Position numbers and translations under genes: made by a program | Source: Saprospiraceae bacterium | Lineage (GTDB): Bacteria; Bacteroidota; Bacteroidia; Chitinophagales; Saprospiraceae | Length of the DNA: 64,000 nt | Direction: 5' to 3' | Assembly: GCA_029262995.1 (NCBI GenBank) | Contig: JAJCYH010000022.1 | Coordinates: forward strand, 62,001-126,000 | The notes under the pieces: generated by a model | Told to the model about the DNA's origin: nothing | Database searches by the model: none | What the model saw: only the letters and a program-made list of their open reading frames with translations | Part shown: in pieces, positions 46,796 to 55,696 of the stretch | Position numbering within the stretch: the stretch's first letter is position 1 | Layout: each line of letters begins with the position of its first letter

Positions 46796-46824
46796 ACGTA
46801 TGTTTTATTATAAATATACGTATA
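46793..46824 (-). promoter_or_regulatory. Twin-palindrome operator of the toxin-antitoxin pair
   Basis: CATACGTATG (46793-46802) and TATACGTATA (46815-46824) are perfect 10-bp palindromes sharing the core ATACGTAT. They are spaced 22 bases centre to centre, two helical turns. The first contains the antitoxin start codon. This fits cooperative binding by a ribbon-helix-helix repressor. Confidence 0.6.
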
Positions 46825-46907
46825 ATAATTATTAATTGGCTTTTCTCTCTAACTTGAATAATAAGGCTTGTAAAATGTGATCAGTTTTTCTCATATTATT
46901 CTAGCAC

Positions 46908-47125
46908 TTTTGGCCTGCCGGACATAGTTCTATGGCAGGCGGGAAAAGGCTAGGCCGATTCTGAAAAGATTGTCTAAAATCTAGTGCGGGGCGAAAGAGT
47001 GCGTCGCGGATTAGATTACGAAGTAATCTGAAAGCAGCATTCTTGAGCTGAAGAGTTGAGTGCAGGATTAAGCACCTTATTTTAGACGGCATTTTTGGTT
47101 CTTTTGTTGCTGGACAAAAGAACAG
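46908..47125. repeat. Dispersed-repeat-like intergenic element with hairpins
   Basis: A stretch of higher GC than its flanks holds AGATTAC/GTAATCT (a 7-bp stem around GAA, near 47010-47030). It also holds the perfect 10-bp hairpin GTTCTTTTGT/ACAAAAGAAC at 47098-47123. Such sequences are typical of multicopy intergenic repeats in Bacteroidota. A minus-strand 63-codon frame here is judged spurious. The rest of the gene-free 46836-47321 is AT-rich and unremarkable. Confidence 0.45.
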
Positions 47126-47321
47126 GAAAAACTTTCATCGCAATCCTACTTGTACTTATCGAGTATTCCTAGTAACTGGGCGAGCATATTGGTTTTGACG
47201 TAACTCTTTCTGTCACATTTTCGTAGTAATTGTAGAATGTTTAATGAAAATATTCTTTCAAAATTTAAAAATTATTTATAACCAATTAGTTGATATTCAA
47301 TTAATTACAAAAACAATTACG

Positions 47322-47477
47322 ATGACTGGCTTAAGAAGATCCCACAACCCATTTCTAAGTGGAAACAGACCAAGAAGATATTTCTCTGATCTGATTGAAA
47401 AACTAAGAAGAAGAACTCAAGTAAAAGATACTCGTGTATTTAATCCCGATTGGAATAAAGGAAAGAAAGCAGCCTAA
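47322..47477 (+). CDS. Small basic protein, 51 aa
   Basis: A 51-residue strongly basic protein with the opening MTGLRRSHNPFLSGNRPRRYF. A helical segment follows (SDLIEKLRRRTQVKDT), and the C-terminus is basic. The composition suggests nucleic-acid or ribosome binding. I do not recognise the family. The frame can be extended upstream to 47244, but that part is AT-rich and less likely. It converges on the possible HPF-like gene, 18 bases apart. Confidence 0.45.
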   Translation: MTGLRRSHNPFLSGNRPRRYFSDLIEKLRRRTQVKDTRVFNPDWNKGKKAA

Positions 47478-47495
47478 ACTGCCTTCCAATGTATA

Positions 47496-47792
47496 TTAGG
47501 CACGAATGATATTGTTGTTTTTTCCCCATTGTCTGCTAATTCTTAAAAGAGCTTGCGAAAAGGCAGTTAGGTAATTTGCCGCTTGAGATTCAGCTTCTAG
47601 CAAGTTTTCAGAATCGTCGGTTAAATATATATGGCAAACCCATGGTACTTGATTGTTATTTTGAACCTGCATATTAACAATGATAGATTCGAGGTCTTGA
47701 GCATCATCAAAGGTCTTCATAACCAGTGACTTAATAAATTGCTCAATTGATGAATTGTGTTCAGTATTAATAAAGTTTATTGTAATTGTCAT
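47496..47792 (-). CDS. Possible HPF/RaiA-like ribosome-associated protein, 98 aa
   Basis: From the ATG at 47792 the protein has 98 residues with the beta-alpha-beta-beta-beta-alpha pattern of the S30AE fold: TITINFINTEHNSSIEQFIKSLV..., then SIIVNMQV, then WVCHIYLTDD. It ends with LEAESQAANYLTAFSQALLRISRQWGKNN, resembling the last HPF helix. The longer frame to 47906 is less convincing. HPF proteins bind idle ribosomes. The match is by pattern only and needs a profile search. Confidence 0.4.
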   Translation of the reverse strand: MTITINFINTEHNSSIEQFIKSLVMKTFDDAQDLESIIVNMQVQNNNQVPWVCHIYLTDDSENLLEAESQAANYLTAFSQALLRISRQWGKNNNIIRA

Positions 47793-47968
47793 AGGTATCG
47801 ATTTTATAAACATATAACGAAAAAAGTAACTATCCAGATTATAGCAACCATGAAAAATTTCTGTTAAACTCATGTTATTGTCGATGAATGACAATTGAGT
47901 CAACAATTTGAAACATATTGGTCCAATAATTAAACCAATATTATGGGGATTGACATGGAATTAACAAA

Positions 47969-49369
47969 TTAGGACATAAACCCTATAGGCATATTTCCTG
48001 ATCCTGAATTATAGAAATTACCCAAATTAGGAAACAATGTTGCCAGTTCTCCAGCACTGACACCAAACCACATTGCCAATTCGGCAAAATATTCATCTAC
48101 AGATAGTGTAGGCAGCATAATTCCTCCTCCACCTAGCTCTAGATCGCTTTCAAGCTCCAGAGAAGGGTAGTTGCCAAATACCTGTCCTCCATTGATTGTA
48201 GAGCCCATAACCATTACATTGCCTCCCCAAGCATGATCTGTACCATTACCATTCCAGCTTAAGGTTCGACCAAATTCAGAACATGTAAATGTGGTTACAC
48301 AGTCCGCCACCCCGATTCTTTCTAAAGCGGAGTTTAGACCACTCATTCCATCACTTAATATACGCAACATTTCTGACTGAGAGCTAAGCAATTCATCATG
48401 ATGATCCCAACCTCCAAAGTCTACAAAGAAAATTTGTCTTCTTAAACCCAGACTTTCTCGCACAGCAATGGTTCTGGCAATCATATGCAGAGCATTTGAA
48501 AATTCATTATCTGGAAAAAGATCCCTAATAAACGGTGCTGTTTCTAAAGCTTCACTAAATTGCTTATTAGCATCCCGTGAGGTTTTAATGACATCAACAT
48601 ACGTCTTTTTATAGATATCAGCATATTGTGCATCCAAAATATTATCAACAGCATTATTTCTTGCGATATCGAAAGCTGCGGGATTGTTGTTTTCTTTATA
48701 ACCATATATTGGCATTCCTCCTGTTTCTGCATTGATGGTATACTCAACGGTGTTCTGGCCCGTTTGGAAGATATTATTTCCCGACAATGATATATTCATT
48801 GAAATTTTATCATTGGTATTGAGAGACGACATAAGATCAGAAATCTTACCGCCCCAACCAATGCTTGATCGAGAATTTGGTAAGGAGGTTTGCCATTGCT
48901 GGATTTGATCTGAATGGGAAAAAAGCCCTAATGGCAATAGCTGTTCATTCTGCCATACCTGATCTTTTGTCAATGGCTGAATTAGTGTTCCAATATTGGA
49001 TATGAAAGACAATTTTTCATCATTGAATAGATCTCTGATACCAGACATTGAAGGATGAACACCATAATCACTACCATTTAATACGCCCAGCTGGTTTCTT
49101 GGAATAGCAATTGCGCCTCTGGTTTGCGCATATTCATTATATCTATTTGTTTCCCTTGGAATGAGCATATTATGTGAATCACTGCCTCCAGACAAGAGTA
49201 TACATATCATTGCTTTATAGTCATCGCCACCTACGATGCTTGAATTAGCCATAGTAGCGGCATTCACGAATTTAAGATTGGTCAAAGTAGACAAAAGGGT
49301 AGTGCTACCTAAAGCCATGCAGCTTGCCTGTCCAAGAAAATGTCTTCTGCTTAAATATTGTTTTTTCAT
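47969..49369 (-). CDS. DUF1501 family secreted protein (Tat signal)
   Basis: A 466-residue protein beginning MKKQYLSRRHFLGQASC, a twin-arginine signal. The body matches DUF1501: ILLSGGSDSHNMLIP, a FVDFGGWDHH segment and FTCSEFGRTLSWNGNGTDHAWGG. DUF1501 proteins relate to the alkaline phosphatase/sulfatase fold but their function is unknown. The frame also allows a start five codons earlier (49384), overlapping the DUF1800 stop. It is the last gene of a three-gene unit. Confidence 0.85.
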   Translation of the reverse strand: MKKQYLSRRHFLGQASCMALGSTTLLSTLTNLKFVNAATMANSSIVGGDDYKAMICILLSGGSDSHNMLIPRETNRYNEYAQTRGAIAIPRNQLGVLNGSDYGVHPSMSGIRDLFNDEKLSFISNIGTLIQPLTKDQVWQNEQLLPLGLFSHSDQIQQWQTSLPNSRSSIGWGGKISDLMSSLNTNDKISMNISLSGNNIFQTGQNTVEYTINAETGGMPIYGYKENNNPAAFDIARNNAVDNILDAQYADIYKKTYVDVIKTSRDANKQFSEALETAPFIRDLFPDNEFSNALHMIARTIAVRESLGLRRQIFFVDFGGWDHHDELLSSQSEMLRILSDGMSGLNSALERIGVADCVTTFTCSEFGRTLSWNGNGTDHAWGGNVMVMGSTINGGQVFGNYPSLELESDLELGGGGIMLPTLSVDEYFAELAMWFGVSAGELATLFPNLGNFYNSGSGNMPIGFMS

Positions 49370-49373
49370 GACT

Positions 49374-51383
49374 CTATTTTTCAATTGTATAATCTGGAGA
49401 TATCATTATCAGATAGATGATGTACTTAGCAAGAAACTCATCTTCGACCCATTCCGGTGACTCATCAACAAAGTTTCTGATATTATCTCTCAGGTCATCA
49501 GTCATTTGACCTTTGGTAAATTCAATATCTAATTGCTGAATTAATTTTTCTAAATCGTCTTCCATCAATTTAGTGTATCGGTCATAGTTGGGATATACCT
49601 GTGTAAAATAGTCTTCCCAGTTCCACCATAGATTATTCCACCACGGATTACCCACATAATTATATACGCTATTCAAATAATTTATAGCAGTGCTGCTATC
49701 AAGAATTTTATATTCAGGACCATATAGATCATTTGATGTTAATTCGCCCACAGGCTGATGATCTGGCAAATAGAAATTGAATACGGTTGGAGACATCAAG
49801 GCATATTGCTTTAAGGATTGGGCATCCTCATAACCATTGTTCCAATAATCTATTGTAGTCGTACTAGGGTCTACATATTCTTCAACTAGGTCATATACTA
49901 CTCCTGCACTGTCATAGCTGGTGAAGCTATAGGTTTCATAGTAGACATATGGCATTAAGTCTGCCATTTTACTTATAAAGCTATGTCTGATCAAAGGCTC
50001 TGATAATTTTCCGTTTTCAAAGCTCAATAATGACTCACATCCCCTAGCTTCAGGATCAAGCAATATGGCTTTTATGACAGCAGCGAGATCTCCTCTTTCA
50101 CCATTTCCATTGTTGTTAAAAATTGTAGAGACTCTTTCTATATACTCTGGAGATGGATTGGATTTAACCAATCTCTGAATCAGTCGTCTGCTAAAAAAGG
50201 GACCGATATTGGGATGATTAAATAGGTAATCCAATGTCATAGCAATATCATCTAATCCCAGTTGTCCGGCAGGAACAGACAGACCATTTAGAAGCTCCTT
50301 CGAACCGGTATCGTGCCATTCTTGATACATGATCATAGGGTCCTCTTTGCTCATAGCATATAAATCAAGACCAAAGTATGCTTCATCGGTCCAATATATA
50401 TCACCAGCATCATACATCCTTTGATCCAATTCTCCTGGCCCTAGTCCTGTAAATATTCTTGCTAATTCTTTAATATCTGCATTATTGTATGTTGGGATAT
50501 CGTTGCCATTAGAATCCTTTATTCTAGTGCCATCCAAATTAAGTTCAAACAATCCAATTGTGAAAAGTTGCATTATCTCACGAGCATAGTTTTCGTCAGG
50601 ATGGATATTTTCTTCTGGAATTTCTTTAGAATTATTCAGGTGACTTAAATAAAATCCCATGGCTGGAGATAAAGTAATTTCTTCTAATAGGTCTCTGAAA
50701 TTGCCGAACGAATGCGATAGTAATATATCATAGTAGGCAGTTAGCGATTCTGCTTCATCTCCTAAGTCAGAATTTGAGGAAACTACAAAAATCTGACTTA
50801 AGGCATAAGCAACCCTTTGACGCAATTGATCCTCTTTTGTCATTACGTTATGCCACCATATGTTGTTAAAATGTAAACCTGAAGGGCCGAAGGTATCATC
50901 GAGAAAATCATCTCTCTCTTCCTGAACCATTTCAGCACTAAGTGGTGGAGCTATAGAATCAGGTTTGAGTTGAGTAGCTGACATCTGTCTGTAATATAAA
51001 AGTTCTGCCAAATATTTGTGGAACTTTTCTGGATACACAGCTAATATTCTGTCCCAATTATTCCACATTTCTTCTGTAAGAAAATTTGCAGGCATATTCA
51101 TTTGCTCATCGATCCAAGCCTCATAACCCATTTCAACAAGTCTTTCGACTTCATTTATTCGAGAACCAAAAGTTGTCTGTGATAGGAACCTTGAAGCTTC
51201 CATGAGTTTTGCGTCCATGCCTTTACCATTGATGGTATTTTCAGGATCTGTATTGTTAGAACTTGAGCTTGAAGAAACAGTAATTGAAGCATAATTTCCA
51301 GCACCGAGATAATTTTGAGCGTTAGCTGTTTGCCAAAACATGATCATAGCAAAACAACAGATATTTTGTAGTACTATTTTCAT
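49374..51383 (-). CDS. DUF1800 family secreted protein
   Basis: A 669-residue protein with a signal peptide (to about residue 22) and the DUF1800 pattern: ARFLSQTTFGSRINEVERL, then a helical core with DQLRQRVAYALSQIFVVS, ENYAREIMQLFTIGL and FFSRRLIQRLVKSNPSPEYIERV. Function is unknown. DUF1800 and DUF1501 genes are paired in many Bacteroidota and Planctomycetota. It starts two bases after the upstream T9SS gene ends and is followed almost without a gap by the DUF1501 gene, so all three are one operon. Confidence 0.87.
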   Translation of the reverse strand: MKIVLQNICCFAMIMFWQTANAQNYLGAGNYASITVSSSSSSNNTDPENTINGKGMDAKLMEASRFLSQTTFGSRINEVERLVEMGYEAWIDEQMNMPANFLTEEMWNNWDRILAVYPEKFHKYLAELLYYRQMSATQLKPDSIAPPLSAEMVQEERDDFLDDTFGPSGLHFNNIWWHNVMTKEDQLRQRVAYALSQIFVVSSNSDLGDEAESLTAYYDILLSHSFGNFRDLLEEITLSPAMGFYLSHLNNSKEIPEENIHPDENYAREIMQLFTIGLFELNLDGTRIKDSNGNDIPTYNNADIKELARIFTGLGPGELDQRMYDAGDIYWTDEAYFGLDLYAMSKEDPMIMYQEWHDTGSKELLNGLSVPAGQLGLDDIAMTLDYLFNHPNIGPFFSRRLIQRLVKSNPSPEYIERVSTIFNNNGNGERGDLAAVIKAILLDPEARGCESLLSFENGKLSEPLIRHSFISKMADLMPYVYYETYSFTSYDSAGVVYDLVEEYVDPSTTTIDYWNNGYEDAQSLKQYALMSPTVFNFYLPDHQPVGELTSNDLYGPEYKILDSSTAINYLNSVYNYVGNPWWNNLWWNWEDYFTQVYPNYDRYTKLMEDDLEKLIQQLDIEFTKGQMTDDLRDNIRNFVDESPEWVEDEFLAKYIIYLIMISPDYTIEK

Positions 51384-51385
51384 GT

Positions 51386-52132
51386 TTACTTATTTATTAT
51401 TGACAATTGAGAAGACAGACGGCGAGATTCTCCTTCTAATACAATGATGTAGTTTCCAGGAGGGAGAACGCCAAATTCAATTTTGATGCTGTTTTCTCCT
51501 TTGGAAATGTATGCCGTCTGATTGTATATTTCTTTTCCTTCAGTTGTTAACAATCTAATTGTTGCCTCAAAAGAAAGTGGCGAATCCAACTGTAGATAAG
51601 TGTGATCATATGCGGGATTTGGACTGGTGATTAATTTGCTTGACGCAAAACTTTCATCTACAGTGCTTGTTGAAATTCCTAAGGATTCAAATCTAACTTC
51701 TGCCAATCCTGCACAGTCAGAGCCATATGATTCAGTAATTGTGATAAGAACGAATTGCGCATCCAATCCTTGAAAATCAGGTCCTGATTGTCCCTCATAG
51801 AAACCTGAGGCATCAGCTCTGTCTAATTCAATTAGTCCCCATTCAATCCAAATGCTTCCAGCAGTCGAATAATCGATTAATATTTTGCGAGCGCCCATTT
51901 CCTCATATCCAGGCGCATTCAGATTCCAGAAATGAGATTGTCCAAGAAGGTGTCTGTCGCCGAGATCATACATTATCCAATGGGACATTCCTCTTTGTGG
52001 ATTCGGACTTTCTTTTAGCTGGCAGCTGATCCAACTGTCTTCTAAGATAGTGCTGTGACGATCTTCAAAGCATTGTGCATTTAGGCCTATAAAGCATAGC
52101 AGGCTAAATACAACAACCAAGAATTTATTCAT
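51386..52132 (-). CDS. Discoidin-like protein with T9SS sorting domain, 248 aa
   Basis: A signal peptide (ending GLNAQ) is followed by a beta-sandwich domain with DSWISCQLKESPNPQRGMSHW and YDLGDRHLLGQSHFWNL. That pattern is seen in F5/8-type-C-like domains that bind carbohydrates. A type A sorting domain with SPNPAYD follows. It is the first gene of the DUF1800/DUF1501 operon. Its surface localisation suggests the operon works at or outside the outer membrane, although the other two proteins lack sorting domains. Confidence 0.72.
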   Translation of the reverse strand: MNKFLVVVFSLLCFIGLNAQCFEDRHSTILEDSWISCQLKESPNPQRGMSHWIMYDLGDRHLLGQSHFWNLNAPGYEEMGARKILIDYSTAGSIWIEWGLIELDRADASGFYEGQSGPDFQGLDAQFVLITITESYGSDCAGLAEVRFESLGISTSTVDESFASSKLITSPNPAYDHTYLQLDSPLSFEATIRLLTTEGKEIYNQTAYISKGENSIKIEFGVLPPGNYIIVLEGESRRLSSQLSIINK

Positions 52133-52317
52133 ATTCGTTATTTAGTATTGCCAAAAATTAAGTTGGGGTGCGTTCAGAAGTAATTCGAGAATTCTAAGTT
52201 AAAGAATTTATTTGAATTCAAATTAGGTGTTTACCATGAAAAGCAAAGGAACTTCATGTCTTGAAACTCATAGCTCGATTTGCCTGTAATTGAGTAATAT
52301 TCACTTAATTTGTGTCT

Positions 52318-52325
52318 TAATTTTG
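52318..52325 (+). promoter_or_regulatory. Possible -7 element of the first GT2 gene
   Basis: TAATTTTG matches TAnnTTTG and lies only 10 bases ahead of the TTG start at 52336. The transcript would be nearly leaderless. The -33 half is not clear. Confidence 0.35.
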
Positions 52326-52335
52326 CTCAAAACCC

Positions 52336-53034
52336 TTGAAACTTGATATTCTCATACCCATATTTCAACCTCATCCCAACTGGGCGATTGAGCTTATAGA
52401 GCAATATCAGGAATTACGATCCAGGCTACCAGAAAGCTTAGAAAGCAATCTTATCATGGTAAATGATGGTAGCTTAAGGGATATTGAAGAGGAAGTAAAA
52501 CCAATTCTACAGAGTGTTCCAACCGCTATATGGGTCAGCTACAATATAAACAAGGGAAAGGGATATGCCCTTCGACAAGCTGCAAGAAAATCAACAGGTG
52601 AATTGTTAATGTATACCGACTATGATTTTCCGTATACATATGGTTCAATGGTTGATATGGTTGAAAAGCTTCTTAAGCCAGAAGTCGATGCAGTCGTTGG
52701 GAAAAGGGATGATTCTTATTACAATCATATTTCATCAAGAAGAAGAAGAATTTCTCAGTTTTTAAAAAATGTTAATAGAATTATTTTCAGACTACCTACT
52801 GATGACACACAATGTGGTCTAAAGGCTTTTAAAGCAAGTAAAAAAGAAATTTTTCTTTCTACCAAGACCGAGAGGTATTTGATTGATGTAGAATTTTTAA
52901 AATTGCTATCAAGAAGTAATGCCCATGTTGCTATACAGTTGGTAAAGCTTCGTAAAGGTGTTGTTCTGTCAAAGATCTCTAATCTAAGTTTGGTAAAAGA
53001 GATGATCAATTACCTGAAGATAATGTTGTCATAA
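52336..53034 (+). CDS. Glycosyltransferase family 2 protein with TTG start
   Basis: A 232-residue GT2 glycosyltransferase. It opens with LDILIPIFQP, has a VNDGS segment, INKGKGYALRQAA and the acidic metal-binding YTDYDFPY. A QCGLKAFKASKKEIF stretch follows, similar to dolichol-phosphate-mannose synthase-like enzymes. An in-frame stop at 52318-52320 and the absence of ATG before the conserved domain leave TTG 52336 as the start. It is followed 17 bases later by a polytopic membrane protein with which it likely acts in glycan or lipid-linked sugar synthesis. Confidence 0.85.
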   Translation: MKLDILIPIFQPHPNWAIELIEQYQELRSRLPESLESNLIMVNDGSLRDIEEEVKPILQSVPTAIWVSYNINKGKGYALRQAARKSTGELLMYTDYDFPYTYGSMVDMVEKLLKPEVDAVVGKRDDSYYNHISSRRRRISQFLKNVNRIIFRLPTDDTQCGLKAFKASKKEIFLSTKTERYLIDVEFLKLLSRSNAHVAIQLVKLRKGVVLSKISNLSLVKEMINYLKIMLS

Positions 53035-53051
53035 TGCATATGCCTCAATAA

Positions 53052-54830
53052 ATGTTAAGAAAGCATTTAAAGAATTCACCTATTTGGATTATCCTGGCTA
53101 TCCAGCTTGTAATGGCCTTTGTGATATTTGGGCAGAAAATCTTTAACCCAAGTGATTATTTGTATACCGTCGATTATGATGGCTTAAAGAATTATTTCAA
53201 TTACCTATTTTATACAACTTGTCAGAATTCAGAAAATTTACTAGCATACAAAGGCATGTCCTATCCTTTTTATGATCATATATTATATGCTGATACAACT
53301 ACTGTCTTGGCATTATTGGTAAAGGTTCTTGGAATTAAGGAACATTCATTGGCGGTATATAATCTATTTTTCTTGTTGACTTTTCTTTTGGCTCCTTTGG
53401 TTGCATTTAATATTGGAAGACATCTGAACTTTAAACTATTCCTTAATATTACTTTCTCTTTATTTATTGTTTGGGTTCATCCTATGATATTAAGGTGGGG
53501 GGAATGGTCAAACCTTTCATTGAGTATAATTTACTTGTTGGCTGTTTTAGTTTTAATAAAGAGTTTTGCACATAAGAACAGTAAGAGTCAATTGGCAATT
53601 ATACATTTATCTTTATTCTTTCTTATAGTAATTTCTTCATTTATACATCTTTACTATTTAATTATTTTAGGGATATTTCTTGGATTTGCTTATTTAATTG
53701 GTTTCTTCATTGTTGACAAAAAACAATCTTTACTGTTTTTACTCAATTTACTATTAGCGGCTGTTACTGTTTTTGCTATTGTTTATTTGTCTGATGACTT
53801 AATTTCTCAGCGGCCACCTAAGGGTATGGGATTTGATAACCCCGGAAACTCTTGTGACTGGTGGGATTATTTAAATTCCTATTCTTTTTTGAGTTTTCCG
53901 TCAATTTTTAATTTGACTTGGAACGAATCAAGTCCTAAATTTTTAGGTTCAGCTTTTCCTTTGACAATACTCGCTATCGTAATTTTTTCTTTTTTTGGCA
54001 AAAAGGGAGAGAGGTTCATATTGCATTCTGGAAAAACAAAGTATCTTATTCATTTAATTTTATGGCCTACGTTGATTTGCTTTTTTACTTCTTTAGGTTT
54101 TAAAATCTATTTGACAAATTCAGTAAAGATTTATAACTTCTTCAATCCTATGTCCATTCTGGCAATGCTGTCAGAGAGTTTTGAGCATTTTCGTTATCTC
54201 TCACGGTTTGGTCACATTGCATTTACAGGAATCACAATAGTGACATGCTATGGATTAAATGAAATTATTAAAAGGTTTTCAATCCAAAAGCCTATCGCAT
54301 GGTTAGCTTATTGTGCAATGATCATAATGCTATTTGACGTTTTTGAATCCAGTACAAATATGTCTACTTTATTTGATCATAATAATATTTTTTCTGAAAA
54401 ATACTTGGATGAAAGTTTGCCTGAGTTCGACAATTATACTTTTGATGCAATTCTGCCTATCCCATACTATCATGTAGGTTCAGAAAACTGGAATTATACA
54501 ATTGATGATCAGAATCCATGGAGTCGTTTGACTTATATGATGTCAATTAAATATCAAATTCCTTTGATGTCTCAAAAATCTGCACGAGCCTCTGTGATAA
54601 ATACCAAACATTTGTTTTCACTGTTTACAGATCAGCCATCCGAGGAAATTGTTAATAAATTAGAAGGAAAAAATATCCTCTTATGTGTAAGCCAAAAGTA
54701 TCATGCTCATGATACGGAGCACGAACCTGCTAGAACACTAAATCAACAAGCATTAAGCTATATTGAAAAATGGCAAGCAGAATTTATTATTAATTATAAT
54801 GAAGTAGATTATTATCTGGTAGAGTTTTAG
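53052..54830 (+). CDS. Polytopic membrane protein, GT-C glycosyltransferase-like
   Basis: A 592-residue protein with about ten membrane segments in the first 430 residues and a soluble C-terminal domain. An early periplasmic loop (NPSDYLYTVDYDGLKNYF) has acidic residues placed as in GT-C enzymes, which use polyprenyl-linked sugars. No named family is recognised with certainty. It directly follows the GT2 gene, a frequent arrangement in which GT2 makes the lipid-linked sugar and the GT-C enzyme transfers it. Confidence 0.6.
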   Translation: MLRKHLKNSPIWIILAIQLVMAFVIFGQKIFNPSDYLYTVDYDGLKNYFNYLFYTTCQNSENLLAYKGMSYPFYDHILYADTTTVLALLVKVLGIKEHSLAVYNLFFLLTFLLAPLVAFNIGRHLNFKLFLNITFSLFIVWVHPMILRWGEWSNLSLSIIYLLAVLVLIKSFAHKNSKSQLAIIHLSLFFLIVISSFIHLYYLIILGIFLGFAYLIGFFIVDKKQSLLFLLNLLLAAVTVFAIVYLSDDLISQRPPKGMGFDNPGNSCDWWDYLNSYSFLSFPSIFNLTWNESSPKFLGSAFPLTILAIVIFSFFGKKGERFILHSGKTKYLIHLILWPTLICFFTSLGFKIYLTNSVKIYNFFNPMSILAMLSESFEHFRYLSRFGHIAFTGITIVTCYGLNEIIKRFSIQKPIAWLAYCAMIIMLFDVFESSTNMSTLFDHNNIFSEKYLDESLPEFDNYTFDAILPIPYYHVGSENWNYTIDDQNPWSRLTYMMSIKYQIPLMSQKSARASVINTKHLFSLFTDQPSEEIVNKLEGKNILLCVSQKYHAHDTEHEPARTLNQQALSYIEKWQAEFIINYNEVDYYLVEF

Positions 54831-54845
54831 GCTTATAATTAAGGT

Positions 54846-55196
54846 TTAATTCTTGGCTTTCTCATCTAGGGCATCCCAATACTCTACGGCTCTTCTTGTG
54901 TGTGGAATGCATATAGAACCTCCTACCAAGTTGGCAATTGAAAAAACCTCGTAGACCTCGTCTGTACTTACGCCTAATTCATGGGCTGTTCCTAAATGAT
55001 AGGATATGCAATCGTCACAGCGAAGGACCATAGAAGCAATAAGACCCAGCAGTTCTTTAGTCTTTGTATCCAAAGCGCCTTCTTGATAAGCTTGATTATC
55101 CAAACTAAAGAATCGTTTAAGTACCTTATTGTCCTGTGCCATGATTCGATCATTCATTTTTTGCCTGTAGGCATTAAATTCATCTACTTTATTCAT
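54846..55196 (-). CDS. Carboxymuconolactone decarboxylase (AhpD-like) family protein
   Basis: A 116-residue helical protein with the AhpD-type CxxC motif at Cys60 and Cys63 (RCDDCISYH, His67) and the GLIASMVLRCDDC segment of the CMD domain. Proteins with this motif act as peroxidase-type disulfide reductants. The redox partner is unknown. It is convergent with the membrane protein gene (15 bases apart). The start MNKVDEF is in line with family length. Confidence 0.85.
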   Translation of the reverse strand: MNKVDEFNAYRQKMNDRIMAQDNKVLKRFFSLDNQAYQEGALDTKTKELLGLIASMVLRCDDCISYHLGTAHELGVSTDEVYEVFSIANLVGGSICIPHTRRAVEYWDALDEKAKN

Positions 55197-55233
55197 GTTG
55201 TTATATCTTTATAGTTGTGGTAAAATAAATCGA

Positions 55234-55695
55234 TTAATCTATTCCTTTGTTTCTTTTCCTCCATATGGACCTTATCATTTTGAAAGGTAAAAGAAGGTTT
55301 CCCAAAAACGCTGCAGACCAAAATAATATCATTTCAGTTTTTATATAAATAGCCATCTGACTTTGATCTTTGTTTCCAAGGTGCTGCATAATAGATTTTA
55401 CGCCTTCTTCATCTAAAAATCTTTGAAAATCATAAAAACTATCCATTAGGTAAAAGAATACAACCACTGGGAAAAAGACAAAGAATATTTTAAACCACTT
55501 GGAATATACTATCCAGTGATATTTTAAAAAGAAAATATATCTTCCAAATGTTATTGCGATTATAACAAGTAAAATATTTTCTAAGTAAAAAGCATATTTG
55601 TCTCCTACAGCTAGCCAAATCGGAAGCAAGATTAAAGACAATACCACAAGAGTAACTGCAATCCATAAGGCTTCAAGTAATATCTTTTGTTTCAT
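55234..55695 (-). CDS. Membrane protein of unknown function, 153 aa
   Basis: The protein has about four membrane segments (ALWIAVTLVVLSLILLPIWL, NILLVIIAITFGRYIFF, FKIFFVFFPVVVFFYL, and one near the end). Start MKQKILLEALW at 55695 lies one base after the stop of the upstream gene; a longer frame to 55725 overlaps it. I do not recognise the family. It probably forms a unit with the upstream GT-like gene. Confidence 0.55.
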   Translation of the reverse strand: MKQKILLEALWIAVTLVVLSLILLPIWLAVGDKYAFYLENILLVIIAITFGRYIFFLKYHWIVYSKWFKIFFVFFPVVVFFYLMDSFYDFQRFLDEEGVKSIMQHLGNKDQSQMAIYIKTEMILFWSAAFLGNLLLPFKMIRSIWRKRNKGID

Positions 55696-55696
55696 G

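Noticed and set aside
46901-47092. 63-codon minus-strand frame
   Set aside because: It overlaps hairpin-bearing repeat sequence and its composition looks like a translated intergenic repeat.
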